Positions 7,448 through 14,753 of a stretch of DNA of 27,029 nucleotides are shown piece after piece. A model generated the notes under the pieces. The model ran no database searches, was not told the origin of the DNA, and worked only from the letters and a program-made list of their open reading frames with translations. Source of the DNA: a virus; the IMG/VR virus record IMGVR_UViG_3300023174_000559, positions 1-27,029 of that record. One strand, 5' to 3'. The stretch's first letter is position 1, and the number at the start of each line of letters is the position of its first letter. The translations under genes and the position numbers were made by a program.

Positions 7448-7717
7448 ATGATTGACTTGAAAATTGGTGATGTGATCCGTGCTTATGACTTCAAACCTAT
7501 GGTTGGTCGTGAAGACTGTTTTGTTGAAGGTGTCGTTGAGCAAGTTAAGAACACTGAGCAAGGTTACTTTGCTTACAAAATCACTGCTACCAAAGATGTG
7601 TTCGGTGGCGAGATTCAAAAGAAAGGTAAGCACTCTCGTGTTGGCAAAATTGTTTTCGTACCCCATGAAGTTTCTTTCATGGAATATGCTGGTCGTGTAA
7701 TCAACTTGTCGAGGTAA
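7448..7717 (+). CDS. Conserved small phage protein, unknown function
   Basis: 89 aa from ATG 7448. An ATG at 7424 is in frame but would sit at the transcription start without an RBS, whereas AAAAAGG (ending at 7440) lies 7 nt before 7448. The protein starts MIDLKIGDVIRAYDF and looks like a small beta-barrel (EGVVEQVKNTEQGYFAYKI, RVGKIVFVPHEV) with no TM segment. The role is unknown; it is the first gene after the promoter. Confidence 0.65.
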   Translation: MIDLKIGDVIRAYDFKPMVGREDCFVEGVVEQVKNTEQGYFAYKITATKDVFGGEIQKKGKHSRVGKIVFVPHEVSFMEYAGRVINLSR

Positions 7718-7719
7718 TT

Positions 7720-7881
7720 ATGAAAGGTTCGATTCGTTTGGCTGTTGGGTTTATTGTAGTGTTTGGTGCTGTCGGTGGACTTGATTATGGAAGTAATATG
7801 GATTGCGTCATTCTTACCATTGTAGCTATGATGGGATTGGGATTGATGTATAGTGGAATTCGTGCTTCGGAGAAACTATGA
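7720..7881 (+). CDS. Small two-TM protein
   Basis: 53 aa. RBS GAGG is at 7711-7714. Hydrophobic segments at residues 6-20 (LAVGFIVVFGAVGGL) and 29-45 (CVILTIVAMMGLGLMYSG) are joined by a short polar turn (DYGSNMD), with a charged end ASEKL. It starts 3 nt after the previous stop and its stop overlaps the next start (ATGATG). Unrecognised. Confidence 0.55.
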   Translation: MKGSIRLAVGFIVVFGAVGGLDYGSNMDCVILTIVAMMGLGLMYSGIRASEKL

Positions 7882-8015
7882 TGGATCTAAATACACTCAC
7901 CCAAGAAGAAATTGAAGAGTTGGAAAATTTGGAGCTGCAAAAGCAATACGAGTTTATGTCTTATGCAGATGAATCCGCAAATGATGATGCGCAATATTAT
8001 GGAGAACAAGAATGA
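7878..8015 (+). CDS. Tiny acidic protein
   Basis: 45 aa (a second ATG at 7881 could also be used). Strongly acidic and helical, with TQEEIEELENLELQKQYEF and an Asp/Glu/Tyr-rich tail. Overlapped ATGA junctions on both sides support translation. Function unknown. Confidence 0.5.
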   Translation: MMDLNTLTQEEIEELENLELQKQYEFMSYADESANDDAQYYGEQE

Positions 8016-8248
8016 ATAGTAAAATTGAATATCGTGGTCAAACTTTTGATCGTAGTCATGGCAGTCCCTTTGATCGTGGTGCTGCTGATAGTTGGTATAG
8101 TCGTCCGCAAGATCCACATTGGTATCCAGAGGGATCTTATCGTGGTAAGCGTATTGAATCCAAAGATATGAGTATTGCTGAGATGCGTGCTTACTTCATG
8201 GGTTATGAATATAATGAACAATTTGGTGGAAAGAAAGATTATGAATAA
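8012..8248 (+). CDS. Conserved phage protein with GSPFDRGAADSWY motif
   Basis: 78 aa. The central motif SHGSPFDRGAADSWYSRP...PHWYPEGSY followed by a helical end (SIAEMRAYFMGYEYNEQF) is one I associate with small proteins shared among T4-like and other aquatic phages, and sometimes bacteria. No function is known. No TM segment; mixed charge. Starts by ATGA overlap with the upstream tiny gene. Confidence 0.68.
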   Translation: MNSKIEYRGQTFDRSHGSPFDRGAADSWYSRPQDPHWYPEGSYRGKRIESKDMSIAEMRAYFMGYEYNEQFGGKKDYE

Positions 8249-8348
8249 TGATATTTCTGCACTGATAACATTTATTTTACTGAAGGGAATTCAGTATGGT
8301 AGTTTGCTGCTGGCAGTAGTGGTTTTCACTAGTGGTTTTTTTAGATAA
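8241..8348 (+). CDS. Possible 35-aa membrane peptide
   Basis: The ATG at 8241 overlaps the end of the upstream gene and opens a 35-codon frame with one hydrophobic helix (residues 8-30, with YGSLLLAVVVFTSGFF). AAAGAAAG before it is a weak RBS. The short length lowers confidence, but overlaps with neighbours match the local style. Confidence 0.42.
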   Translation: MNNDISALITFILLKGIQYGSLLLAVVVFTSGFFR

Positions 8349-8364
8349 ACAATCAGGAGTTGTT

Positions 8365-8574
8365 ATGTTAGCGTATTGCGATTATATTGCTAAGGTGATT
8401 AGCGAAGCGATGAAGAAAGATGCTGATAAGTATAGTTCTTACATTGACAACGTAGGTAAAACTCGTTGGGATTTAGATGCATCTACTGGTGCGTTTCTCT
8501 CTACTCGCAAAACAATTTCAGTGATTGACAAAAATGGTAAAGCGTATCGTGTGACGATAGAGGAAGTTAAATGA
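8365..8574 (+). CDS. Small soluble protein, unknown function
   Basis: 69 aa. The start at 8365 is chosen because AGGAG (8355-8359) lies 5 nt before it; an in-frame ATG at 8332 has no RBS and overlaps the upstream peptide. The sequence has an N-terminal helix (AYCDYIAKVISEAMKKDADKY) and a C-terminal strand pair (RKTISVIDKNGKAYRVTIEEV). Its stop overlaps the next start (ATGA). Family not recognised. Confidence 0.6.
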   Translation: MLAYCDYIAKVISEAMKKDADKYSSYIDNVGKTRWDLDASTGAFLSTRKTISVIDKNGKAYRVTIEEVK

Positions 8575-8786
8575 CAGAAATTTTGAAATGGGTTGGAACT
8601 GCACTGACTATTGCTGGTGCAGTTGCAACATCTTTGGCTTTAGATCCATTGAACGTATATCTGTTTAATGCAGGTGCATTGACGTGGCTAGCTGCTGCAA
8701 TAAGAATGAAAGAGAAAAGTCTTATTGTAGTCAATGCAGGTTTGTTGGCAGTTTACATCTTTGGAGTTATCTACAGACTGCAATAA
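8571..8786 (+). CDS. Small conserved three-TM protein
   Basis: 71 aa, almost entirely membrane-embedded. Three hydrophobic helices lie at about residues 5-22, 28-45 and 50-68, with the pattern WVGTALTIAGAVATSLALDP, LNVYLFNAGALTWLAA and VNAGLLAVYIFGVIY. This pattern recurs in small membrane proteins of aquatic phages and bacteria and loosely recalls half-transporter (SemiSWEET/PnuC-like) helices, but I would not assign transport. ATGA overlap with the upstream gene. Confidence 0.6.
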   Translation: MTEILKWVGTALTIAGAVATSLALDPLNVYLFNAGALTWLAAAIRMKEKSLIVVNAGLLAVYIFGVIYRLQ

Positions 8787-8795
8787 TAAAATAAG

Positions 8796-8824
8796 TTGAC
8801 ATTAAAATGAAAGTAGTGTATAAT
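8796..8824 (+). promoter_or_regulatory. Strong sigma70-type promoter
   Basis: TTGACA (8796-8801), 17-nt spacer, TATAAT (8819-8824). It carries the TGTATAATTC core also seen at 26211-26221. It lies inside the start of the 8807 reading frame, so its transcript would begin near 8831 and would serve the genes from 8940 onward. Confidence 0.75.
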
Positions 8825-8950
8825 TCAATTAAACCTAGAAATCCTGTTGCTAAGGATTTACGCACTCCTAAGTATCGTATGAGAAAGGTGGAGTCTAAGG
8901 TTCAGTACACTCGTCAACCTAAGCACAAGAAAGGTAGCTATGAATATTGA
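8807..8950 (+). CDS. Small basic protein, tentative ArfA-like
   Basis: 47 aa, very basic. The core NPVAKDLRTPKYRMRKVESKV and the end YTRQPKHKKGSY resemble the pattern DPLFRQRVEKNKK...SYMRKGKH of the ribosome-rescue factor ArfA, and similar short basic proteins are common in phages. ArfA recruits RF2 to stalled ribosomes lacking a stop codon. The match is short and basic-biased, so this is tentative. A promoter lies across its first codons; transcripts from that promoter would lack the ATG, so the gene must be read from upstream. No strong RBS is seen. Confidence 0.5.
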   Translation: MKVVYNSIKPRNPVAKDLRTPKYRMRKVESKVQYTRQPKHKKGSYEY

Positions 8951-9185
8951 TATTGAAATCTGTCGACCAGATCTTTATCGTACAATTAAAGTTAAGTCCC
9001 ACGACTATGACCTAGTCGAGTTTACAATCAGACAAGTTTCCTACGACAACAGTGGGAAAGAACTTACCAACAGTGGGCACACTACATTTTATTCTTCAAA
9101 AGAATTTAAAGATTTTTTCCAACCATTAATTAATGAATTAAAAGTGAGATTTGATAATGACAATGCAGACAATATTCAAGAATGA
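8940..9185 (+). CDS. Small soluble protein, unknown function
   Basis: 81 aa. Starts with RBS AAAGGTAG just upstream and an 11-nt overlap with the preceding small basic gene. The sequence suggests alternating beta strands (IDIEICRPDLYRTIKVKSHD, EFTIRQVSYDN) and a C-terminal helix (FKDFFQPLINELKVRF). It overlaps the next gene by about 29 nt. Family not recognised. Confidence 0.58.
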   Translation: MNIDIEICRPDLYRTIKVKSHDYDLVEFTIRQVSYDNSGKELTNSGHTTFYSSKEFKDFFQPLINELKVRFDNDNADNIQE

Positions 9186-9465
9186 AAAAGAGTTCGAACA
9201 ATTTAAAGAATGGACATATGGAGTTCTCCACGATGACAACATCAAAGATCTGTGCATTACTTTCACCAAGAAAGATGGCACCGAACGAAAAATGTTTTGC
9301 ACTCTCTGCGAGGGAAGAATACCTGCAGTCAAATTACCTACACAAGAAAATCAAACCACAACTAGCCAGACTTCTGGATCCGCAGTTCGGGTTTTCGACA
9401 CAGAAAAACAAGAATGGAGATCCTTCCGCTGGGACTCAGTGATTAAAGTGGAGTATTCATTATGA
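9157..9465 (+). CDS. SH3-like phage protein (DUF2693-type)
   Basis: 102 aa from ATG 9157; a TTG at 9151 is also in frame, but GTGAG at 9144-9148 gives normal spacing to 9157. Features are the central KKDGTERKMFCTL strand pair, IPAVKLP, and the C-terminal VRVFDTEKQEWRSFRWDSVIKVEY. These are hallmarks of the small SH3-barrel-like proteins (DUF2693 family as I know it) found in many T4-like phages. Role unknown; possibly a nucleic-acid or protein-binding adaptor. Its stop overlaps the next start. Confidence 0.7.
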   Translation: MTMQTIFKNEKEFEQFKEWTYGVLHDDNIKDLCITFTKKDGTERKMFCTLCEGRIPAVKLPTQENQTTTSQTSGSAVRVFDTEKQEWRSFRWDSVIKVEYSL

Positions 9466-9671
9466 GTAATATTTTGACAGTATTTGGCGTTGGCGTAGGT
9501 ATTATAATTATTATTGCTATCGCAGTACTTCTACCGATTCTATACATTTGGGCACTCAATACTTTATTCCCTGTGCTCGCAATCCCATATACATTAGAAA
9601 CTTGGTCTGCAGCAGTTTTGCTCGGCATATTTTTCTCTAAAGCAATTGAAGTTAAAAAGGATAAAGAATGA
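9462..9671 (+). CDS. Small two-TM protein
   Basis: 69 aa. A very hydrophobic first helix (residues 6-31, including GVGIIIIIAIAVLLPILYIWAL) is followed by the phrase NTLFPVLAIPYTLETWSAAVLL, a second helix and a charged end KKDKE. The IPYTLETW phrase recurs in small membrane proteins of aquatic T4-like phages. ATGA overlaps at both ends tie it to the neighbours. Function unknown. Confidence 0.6.
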   Translation: MSNILTVFGVGVGIIIIIAIAVLLPILYIWALNTLFPVLAIPYTLETWSAAVLLGIFFSKAIEVKKDKE

Positions 9672-9949
9672 ATTACGTATTGACACCTGAACAGAAAACA
9701 GATCTACAAAAAGCCATTCGTGAAATTAGCAACTCCATGGTAAGAACTGAAGCAGAACGTGATCTGATTAAAGAAATTGTCAAGGAACAATCTGACCAGT
9801 TGCAAATCCCAAAGAAAATCATTAACAAGATTGCTAAAACTTTTCATAAGCAAAGTTTGCACCAAGAAGTTGCAGACCACGAAGACTTCGTTGAATTGTA
9901 TGAGAAAGTGACCAGTGCTAATACACAGAAAAACACCACCCAACCATAA
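9668..9949 (+). CDS. dsbA: DsbA-like dsDNA-binding late transcription protein
   Basis: 93 aa. The order and spacing of KEQSDQLQIPKKIINKIAKTFHKQ and DFVELYEKV match T4 DsbA (KDELGVDGKMFNRLLALYHK ... EEVVELYDTV), a small helical protein that binds DNA near late promoters. In T4 dsbA sits beside rnh. Here rnh lies 3.4 kb downstream, separated by a metabolic cassette and one conserved gene. Assignment rests on remembered motif similarity. Confidence 0.72.
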   Translation: MNYVLTPEQKTDLQKAIREISNSMVRTEAERDLIKEIVKEQSDQLQIPKKIINKIAKTFHKQSLHQEVADHEDFVELYEKVTSANTQKNTTQP

Positions 9950-10556
9950 GCACAGTCTTTTGTATTTGATGGGTGTCACATGGAAATATGACACCATGTT
10001 CAACTCAGTATTCACAGAACATAATCTACAAGATTTGTTTTATAATGCTGGCGTAGAAACTATTGCTGTTGATTATGAATCCAGCGACACATATGAATCA
10101 TTGGTTGAGGATGTGAACAAAATATCTTCAGAAGTTGACTTTATCATGGGGTATAGTTTTGGTTGTCTTCTAGCAGTGGCTACTGCGCAAACAAATACAA
10201 AGGCTATAATTTTATTGGATGCCAATTCTTTGGGTGGTAATGGTGGTAAAAACTACATTGAAGATAAAGAAACTGCTAACCAATATTTTGAAAAAGATCT
10301 AGCAGTTGTTAACAAAAAATTAAAAGACATCCCCGAAAAATTGATTATCAATCCATACAAACCAAAAACATTTTTAATTTTTAGTGACTATGGAAACAAA
10401 AATAATAATCTATGCACGCATGGTATGTATCTTGGAGCGTTAGGTAAAGTTAATAAAACAGTCATAAAAAATTCTTCTCATTATATTATGATAGAACCTA
10501 CCCGATTCGAACTTGCCAAACAAATATTAGGGATTATGAATGAACTCAATAGATAA
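9915..10556 (+). CDS. Alpha/beta hydrolase (esterase/lipase-like) 1
   Basis: 213 aa. The nucleophile elbow GYSFGC places the serine at residue 81, a likely acid is in IFSDYG (D158), and the histidine is in NSSHY (H189). The order Ser-Asp-His fits the alpha/beta hydrolase fold. There is no signal peptide. The given start is a GTG inside the end of dsbA. TTG 9960 or ATG 9969 are alternatives; the first beta strand (HSLLYLMGV) argues for a start at or before 9960. It overlaps the next gene by 17 nt. Substrate unknown; thioesterase, esterase or amide hydrolase are all possible. Confidence 0.78.
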   Translation: MLIHRKTPPNHKHSLLYLMGVTWKYDTMFNSVFTEHNLQDLFYNAGVETIAVDYESSDTYESLVEDVNKISSEVDFIMGYSFGCLLAVATAQTNTKAIILLDANSLGGNGGKNYIEDKETANQYFEKDLAVVNKKLKDIPEKLIINPYKPKTFLIFSDYGNKNNNLCTHGMYLGALGKVNKTVIKNSSHYIMIEPTRFELAKQILGIMNELNR

Positions 10557-11367
10557 TTACCCAGCTTGGAAAAATGGTAAGTATTGTAAAGTTAAAGATC
10601 TGACAGTTTCTGTTTTAGATCTTGGTTTAATTCATTGTGACGCAACGTATGATGTGCTAGCTGTGCGCAATGGCGAGATTGAAAATCTCGATGCACATCT
10701 ACGCAGGTTCATTCGTAGTTCTATAGGATGGCGCATTCCAGTTGAGTGGTCTGATAATGATATTGAAATTGTTATTCAAACACTAGCTGCCATGGCACCG
10801 ACTGACGATCTATTAGTTTGGATCGGTGTAACACGTGGTATACCAACATCTGGTAACCCAAGAGATCTAGCCAACTGTAAACCAAATCTTTTTATCTATA
10901 CTAAACCTTACTATGGGTTTAATAAAGAAAACACAGCCACAGTCTGCTTAGCCAAGCAGAAGAGAAACACTTCTATTGACCAAACGATGAAGAACTTTGC
11001 TTGGAACGATTTGAACCTAGCACAGTGGGAAGCAATTGATCGTGGTTATGATACTGCTGTATTATTGGACCATGAAGGTCTTATTACTGAAGGACCAGGA
11101 TTTAATGTTGGTTTTATTCGAGGTGGCAAAGTATATGCACCGAAGAATAATTGCCTTAAAGGTACTGTGATGGAATTGGTTAAATCCTTATGCGAAAGAA
11201 ATGGTATTTGGTTTGAGTATGGTAACATACTACCATGGTTTGCTGAAACTTCTGATGCAATGTTTTTAACATCAACAGCTGGTAATGTTATTACAGTGAA
11301 GTGTTTTGAAAATAAGTATTTTAATGAAAATGAGACTTTAACATGGTTACAACAGAAGTTAGCCTAG
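10540..11367 (+). CDS. Class IV PLP-dependent aminotransferase/lyase
   Basis: 275 aa. Fold-type IV PLP enzyme (branched-chain aminotransferase, D-amino-acid transaminase or aminodeoxychorismate lyase family). Visible are VLDLGLIHCDATYDVLAVRNGEI, LDAHLRRF (phosphate-binding Arg near 55), the PLP lysine in TMKNFAWNDLNLAQWEA (K151), the conserved Glu in GLITEGPGFNV (E184), and STAGNVI near 265. The length is close to the 270-300 usual for the family. Motifs do not separate the subfamilies clearly; CLKGTVMELV replaces the commoner LxGITR loop. It overlaps both flanking hydrolase genes (17 and 25 nt), so the three are probably one translational unit. Confidence 0.88.
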   Translation: MNSIDNYPAWKNGKYCKVKDLTVSVLDLGLIHCDATYDVLAVRNGEIENLDAHLRRFIRSSIGWRIPVEWSDNDIEIVIQTLAAMAPTDDLLVWIGVTRGIPTSGNPRDLANCKPNLFIYTKPYYGFNKENTATVCLAKQKRNTSIDQTMKNFAWNDLNLAQWEAIDRGYDTAVLLDHEGLITEGPGFNVGFIRGGKVYAPKNNCLKGTVMELVKSLCERNGIWFEYGNILPWFAETSDAMFLTSTAGNVITVKCFENKYFNENETLTWLQQKLA

Positions 11368-12140
11368 AACAAAATAAACATCTATTATTCCTACTACCTG
11401 GACAAAGTTTATCACCACGTGCTTTCTGGGATTTTAAACTACCAGATGGACACACGCACATAGATTATTTTCTTGGAGCAGGGATAGATGTAATTTTATT
11501 TGACCCATGTGGTTACGGAGAAAGTTCTGATTACTATCAGTATGATAGAATTGGATATGCAGACCAGATTGAATCTGCAATTAAAGAACTTAAGAAAGAA
11601 TATGTTTCTAAAACTGTTTTCGGTTTCTCTACGTCAACTGCACCTGCATTGATTGCTGGCGAAAGAGGTTTATTCGATAAGATTATTATTCATAGCCCAT
11701 CAGTTCGTATGGATAAAAGATATTATGTTGAGTTTGACACTGAATACTTTGAGACTGGTATCGAGAAACTTAAAAAAGAAAGACTTGAAAAGATTAGTGA
11801 TAAGTTGATTGGTGTGCCAAATAGAATTGATGGATGGGAACAAAAGATTCTTGATGTTGTTGGTAGCACTACATGGAAAGTTCCATCGCAACCTGTTTAT
11901 GATATTAACAATTATTGGGTTGATACAGGACAACTAGGTTTCGATCCTGCAAAGGTTCCACCGATCCTAAGCATTGTCGGTGAGTACGACTACGAGTCTA
12001 CTACAGGTGGCTATGATACCTTTAAGGGATTGTTTCCAGACTCCAAGGAGGTAATTATTCCACAGTCTACCCATTTCTCTATGTGGGAGAACTCATCGGC
12101 TCTAACTCGCTTAGAAATGATCCAATGGGTCTTGCAATAA
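11343..12140 (+). CDS. Alpha/beta hydrolase 2
   Basis: 265 aa. FLLPGQSLSPRAFWD resembles the oxyanion-hole strand, FDPCGYGESS the following loop, VFGFSTSTAPA the nucleophile elbow (S96, with Ser instead of the usual second Gly), VGEYD the acid strand (D216) and PQSTHFSMWE the catalytic His (H244). It is therefore a complete alpha/beta hydrolase with an atypical G-x-S-x-S elbow. It shares 25 nt with the aminotransferase. Substrate is not evident. Confidence 0.8.
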   Translation: MVTTEVSLEQNKHLLFLLPGQSLSPRAFWDFKLPDGHTHIDYFLGAGIDVILFDPCGYGESSDYYQYDRIGYADQIESAIKELKKEYVSKTVFGFSTSTAPALIAGERGLFDKIIIHSPSVRMDKRYYVEFDTEYFETGIEKLKKERLEKISDKLIGVPNRIDGWEQKILDVVGSTTWKVPSQPVYDINNYWVDTGQLGFDPAKVPPILSIVGEYDYESTTGGYDTFKGLFPDSKEVIIPQSTHFSMWENSSALTRLEMIQWVLQ

Positions 12141-12158
12141 CCCTGCAACTTGTAGGGG
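12136..12158 (+). promoter_or_regulatory. AATAACCCTGCAA hairpin before a promoter
   Basis: AATAA then CCCTGCAA (12141-12148) opposite TTGTAGGG (12150-12157), forming a tight hairpin that overlaps the stop codon of hydrolase 2. There is no T tract, so it is at best a weak terminator. The same bases occur ahead of two other early-type promoters (7308 and 26153). Confidence 0.5.
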
Positions 12159-12172
12159 AATGAAAATAGTTC

Positions 12173-12201
12173 TTTACAATAATTCAAAAATAGGGTATAA
12201 T
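12173..12201 (+). promoter_or_regulatory. Strong sigma70-type promoter
   Basis: TTTACA (12173-12178), 17-nt spacer, TATAAT (12196-12201). The first 14 bases TTTACAATAATTCA are identical to the promoter at 7389. It drives the conserved 366-aa gene and probably rnh and the genes after it. Confidence 0.86.
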
Positions 12202-12229
12202 TATATTATAAACTTGGAGGTGTGAACCT

Positions 12230-13330
12230 ATGGCTATGAATACAGCGAAACGCAAAGAACTTATTGCAAAAGTGAATGGTAGTGAACCTGAATTAAACTC
12301 GTCAAAATATAATGGCAGTTTTCTTGAGTTACTCAACTACTACAACTATAATAACGATGACAAAGATAAGAAGAAATGGCTTATCAGTCATGTCGCAAAG
12401 ACAAACAAAAAACTAGCAGCACAACTTTTAAAGATTGACGAAAAGCATTTTCGTTATGCTGGCATCCTTGCACGCATCACCGATCGTGGTGGTCAACTAG
12501 AAGAAAAACACCAACTATTCCTTGAGAATCGCATCAAAGAATTGACTGAGATGAAAGAAGTCAAGAAAGAGGTTGTCGTCAAGAAAGAAGAAACTCCCAC
12601 CAATGTAATTTCTATTCAAGATAGAATGGATGAGAAAGCACACGATCTCGCTGGTGAGATCGAGGGTGCCATCGATGACTTTGTGTTGGGTGGTTGTAAG
12701 TCTGACTTCTCAGCTAAAAATTATCTACTGGCACAACAAGTAGCAGCACCGATTGCTAAACGTATCGGTGAGTTGTTTGTTCCTTTGGCTGATGAACTGC
12801 GTGCCACTATTGCTGGTGATGATGAACAACTTGTAGAGGGTTATTCAAACTTCACTAAACGTGAACTAAAGAAATTCTTGGAGTTCGTGGATAACATCGT
12901 TGCTGACTGTAACCAAATGGTTCAGACTGCTAAAGCGAATCGTGCTCCACGTAAACGTAAGGAAGTCCCTGCAACTAAACAAGTTGCCAAGATGAAATAT
13001 CTCAAAGAGTTTGCAGAGCTAAACCTAAAGTCTGTGAACCCCACAAGTATCATTGGCTCAACAGAGGTATGGTACTATAACACCAAATACAAACATGTTG
13101 GTGTGTATAAAGGTGAGAATGGTGGAACACTATCTGTTAAAGGAACTACCATCATCGGTTTCGATATTAAAGAATCAAAGCGTATGACTCTACGCAAACC
13201 TGAAGAATTCTTCAAAGGGTTGTCGTTGGGTAAACGTGCATTGAACAGTGCAATCAAAACACTAAAGACTAAACCTGCAGTACCGAATGGTCGATTCAAT
13301 GAAGACTGCATTTTACTTGGAGCATTTTAA
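12230..13330 (+). CDS. Conserved phage protein upstream of RNase H
   Basis: 366 aa. RBS GGAGG (12216-12220) lies 9 nt before the ATG. The N-terminal half is helical (LELLNYYNYNNDDKDKKKWLISHV, KKLAAQLLKID). A Lys/Glu linker (KEVKKEVVVKKEE) follows near 107-120. The middle contains AAPIAKRIGELFVPLADELRA and a basic stretch (APRKRKEVPATK). The C-terminal part has beta character (STEVWYYNTKYKHVGVYKGE, GTTIIGFDIKESKRMTLRKPEEFF). No enzymatic motif is visible. I associate similar proteins with the rnh neighbourhood of T4-like aquatic phages, so a role in DNA replication or nucleotide use is possible. Confidence 0.7.
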   Translation: MAMNTAKRKELIAKVNGSEPELNSSKYNGSFLELLNYYNYNNDDKDKKKWLISHVAKTNKKLAAQLLKIDEKHFRYAGILARITDRGGQLEEKHQLFLENRIKELTEMKEVKKEVVVKKEETPTNVISIQDRMDEKAHDLAGEIEGAIDDFVLGGCKSDFSAKNYLLAQQVAAPIAKRIGELFVPLADELRATIAGDDEQLVEGYSNFTKRELKKFLEFVDNIVADCNQMVQTAKANRAPRKRKEVPATKQVAKMKYLKEFAELNLKSVNPTSIIGSTEVWYYNTKYKHVGVYKGENGGTLSVKGTTIIGFDIKESKRMTLRKPEEFFKGLSLGKRALNSAIKTLKTKPAVPNGRFNEDCILLGAF

Positions 13331-14220
13331 TGATTTTAGTTGATTATTCTCAGGTGGCTCTGAGTAACATTCTATCTTTTCAGCGTGAGTTGAAAGGTAG
13401 CGAGTCCGAAGTTAAGAACCTGATTCGTCATGTGACATTGTCTACACTCAAGTCATACAAGAAGAAGTATGGCAAAGAGTATGGCGAGTTGGTTATCTGC
13501 TGCGATGGTCGTAAGTATTGGCGTAGAGAGTTCTTCCCAAACTACAAGGCTAATCGTAAGAAAGCACGTGATAATAGCGATCTGGATTGGACTCTTATCT
13601 TTGATACGCTGTCGCAAATCCGTGATGAGATTAAAGAGAACTTCCCCTACAAAGTTTTGCATCTTGAACGTGCAGAAGCTGACGACATCGTTGCAGTTCT
13701 GGCTAAATGGTGCCAGACAAATGCATTGGTTCAGCAAGGACTAGTTGAAGAGCCACAAAAGATTTTAGTTGTATCATCTGATGGCGACTTTATTCAGTTG
13801 CAAAAATATGATAACATAACACAGTGGTCACCGATTCAGAAGAAGTATGTGAAAGCAACTAAGAAAGAGTTGCATGAGAAAACTATTACGCACATCGTTA
13901 AAGCAGGTGATGATGGTATTCCAAACATTCTGAGTAATGATGATGTGTTTATCAAGGGAGAACGACAGAAACCTGTTTCTGCTAAACGACTACAAGAATT
14001 TATCGAGAATGGATTTATTGCTTGTAAGAATGATGAGGAACGTCGTAACTGGCATCGCAATCAAACATTGGTTGACTTTGAGTTTATTCCTGAAGATGTA
14101 TCAAAGGAAATTATAGATACATATTCGAATTATAAAACAACAGCCGACAAGATGACAATTATGAATTATTTGATTGCCAACAAGTGTCGTTTACTATTGG
14201 ATGAATTGGAGGACTTTTAA
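13330..14220 (+). CDS. rnh: T4-type RNase H (FEN/PIN 5' exonuclease)
   Basis: 296 aa. Flap-endonuclease-like 5'-3' exonuclease that removes RNA primers and flaps on the lagging strand. Metal-binding acids occur in the expected order: D4 (ILVDYS), CCDGRKYWRREFFPNYKANR, ERAEADDIVAVLA, VVSSDGDFIQLQ and KAGDDGIPNI. The bridge region after CCDG carries the usual basic residues. T4 RNase H is about 305 aa, so this is full-length. TAATG overlap upstream, with GGAG 7 nt before the ATG. Confidence 0.92.
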   Translation: MILVDYSQVALSNILSFQRELKGSESEVKNLIRHVTLSTLKSYKKKYGKEYGELVICCDGRKYWRREFFPNYKANRKKARDNSDLDWTLIFDTLSQIRDEIKENFPYKVLHLERAEADDIVAVLAKWCQTNALVQQGLVEEPQKILVVSSDGDFIQLQKYDNITQWSPIQKKYVKATKKELHEKTITHIVKAGDDGIPNILSNDDVFIKGERQKPVSAKRLQEFIENGFIACKNDEERRNWHRNQTLVDFEFIPEDVSKEIIDTYSNYKTTADKMTIMNYLIANKCRLLLDELEDF

Positions 14221-14684
14221 TGGCTACAAAATTAGTTACTGAAATGCTGGCTGAGATTAATGATAACCCAGCAACTATTACAAAATATAAAGATAATGGT
14301 GCATTGCGTTTGATTTTTGAACATGCATTTGATCCTGAGAAGAAATTCTTTTTGCCTGAGGGAGATCCTCCATTCAAGGAAGATGCTGCACCGATTGGTA
14401 TGAGTCCTGCAAACTTACACATGGAAGCTAAGAAGTTGTATGTGTTTTGTCGTACGGATTTGAATAAACTCCGCAGAGAATCTTTGTTCATTCAACTACT
14501 AGAAGGTTTGCATCCTTTTGAGTCTAAGTTGATTCTTGCAATCAAAGACCAGAAACTAACGAAGATGTATCCAAAGATTACACAGAAGTTAGTATCAGAA
14601 ACTTTCCCAACTGTACCTGCTCCAGCTGTAAAGGAAAAGAAAGCAAAAAACTCTCAGGCTCCAGCAACTGGAGCCACAGCTTAA
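14220..14684 (+). CDS. DUF6433-like conserved phage protein
   Basis: 154 aa. ATKLVTEMLAEINDNP, KDNGALRLIFEHAFDPEKKFFLPEG, PIGMSPANLHMEAKKLYVF and LFIQLLEGLHPFESKLILAIKDQKLTKMYPKIT are strongly conserved blocks of a T4-like phage family I know as DUF6433. No biochemical role is established. The Ala/Pro/Lys tail is low-complexity. It starts at the TAATG overlap after rnh with RBS GGAGGAC. An 8-bp perfect hairpin lies in its last codons. Confidence 0.8.
   Translation: MATKLVTEMLAEINDNPATITKYKDNGALRLIFEHAFDPEKKFFLPEGDPPFKEDAAPIGMSPANLHMEAKKLYVFCRTDLNKLRRESLFIQLLEGLHPFESKLILAIKDQKLTKMYPKITQKLVSETFPTVPAPAVKEKKAKNSQAPATGATA
14657..14675 (+). promoter_or_regulatory. GC-rich hairpin at end of DUF6433-like gene
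   Basis: GGCTCCAG (14657-14664) pairs perfectly with CTGGAGCC (14668-14675) across a 3-nt loop, inside the codons for APATGA. No T tract follows. It may stabilise or attenuate the transcript before the 69-nt gap, or be a codon-level accident. Confidence 0.35.
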
Positions 14685-14753
14685 TCGCAAGGTTTGCTAA
14701 AAAGAAAAAGACGCTACTGTTTTATATTATGAATTTTTTGAAAGGAAAAACAA

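Noticed and set aside
14220-14684. Possible gp33 late-transcription co-activator because of its place near dsbA and rnh
   Set aside because: Its conserved blocks do not match T4 gp33 as I know it; they fit the DUF6433 family better.
14716-14730. TTATATTATG as a promoter before the Api92-like gene
   Set aside because: No matching -35 and poor -10; the gene can be read from the promoter at 12173.
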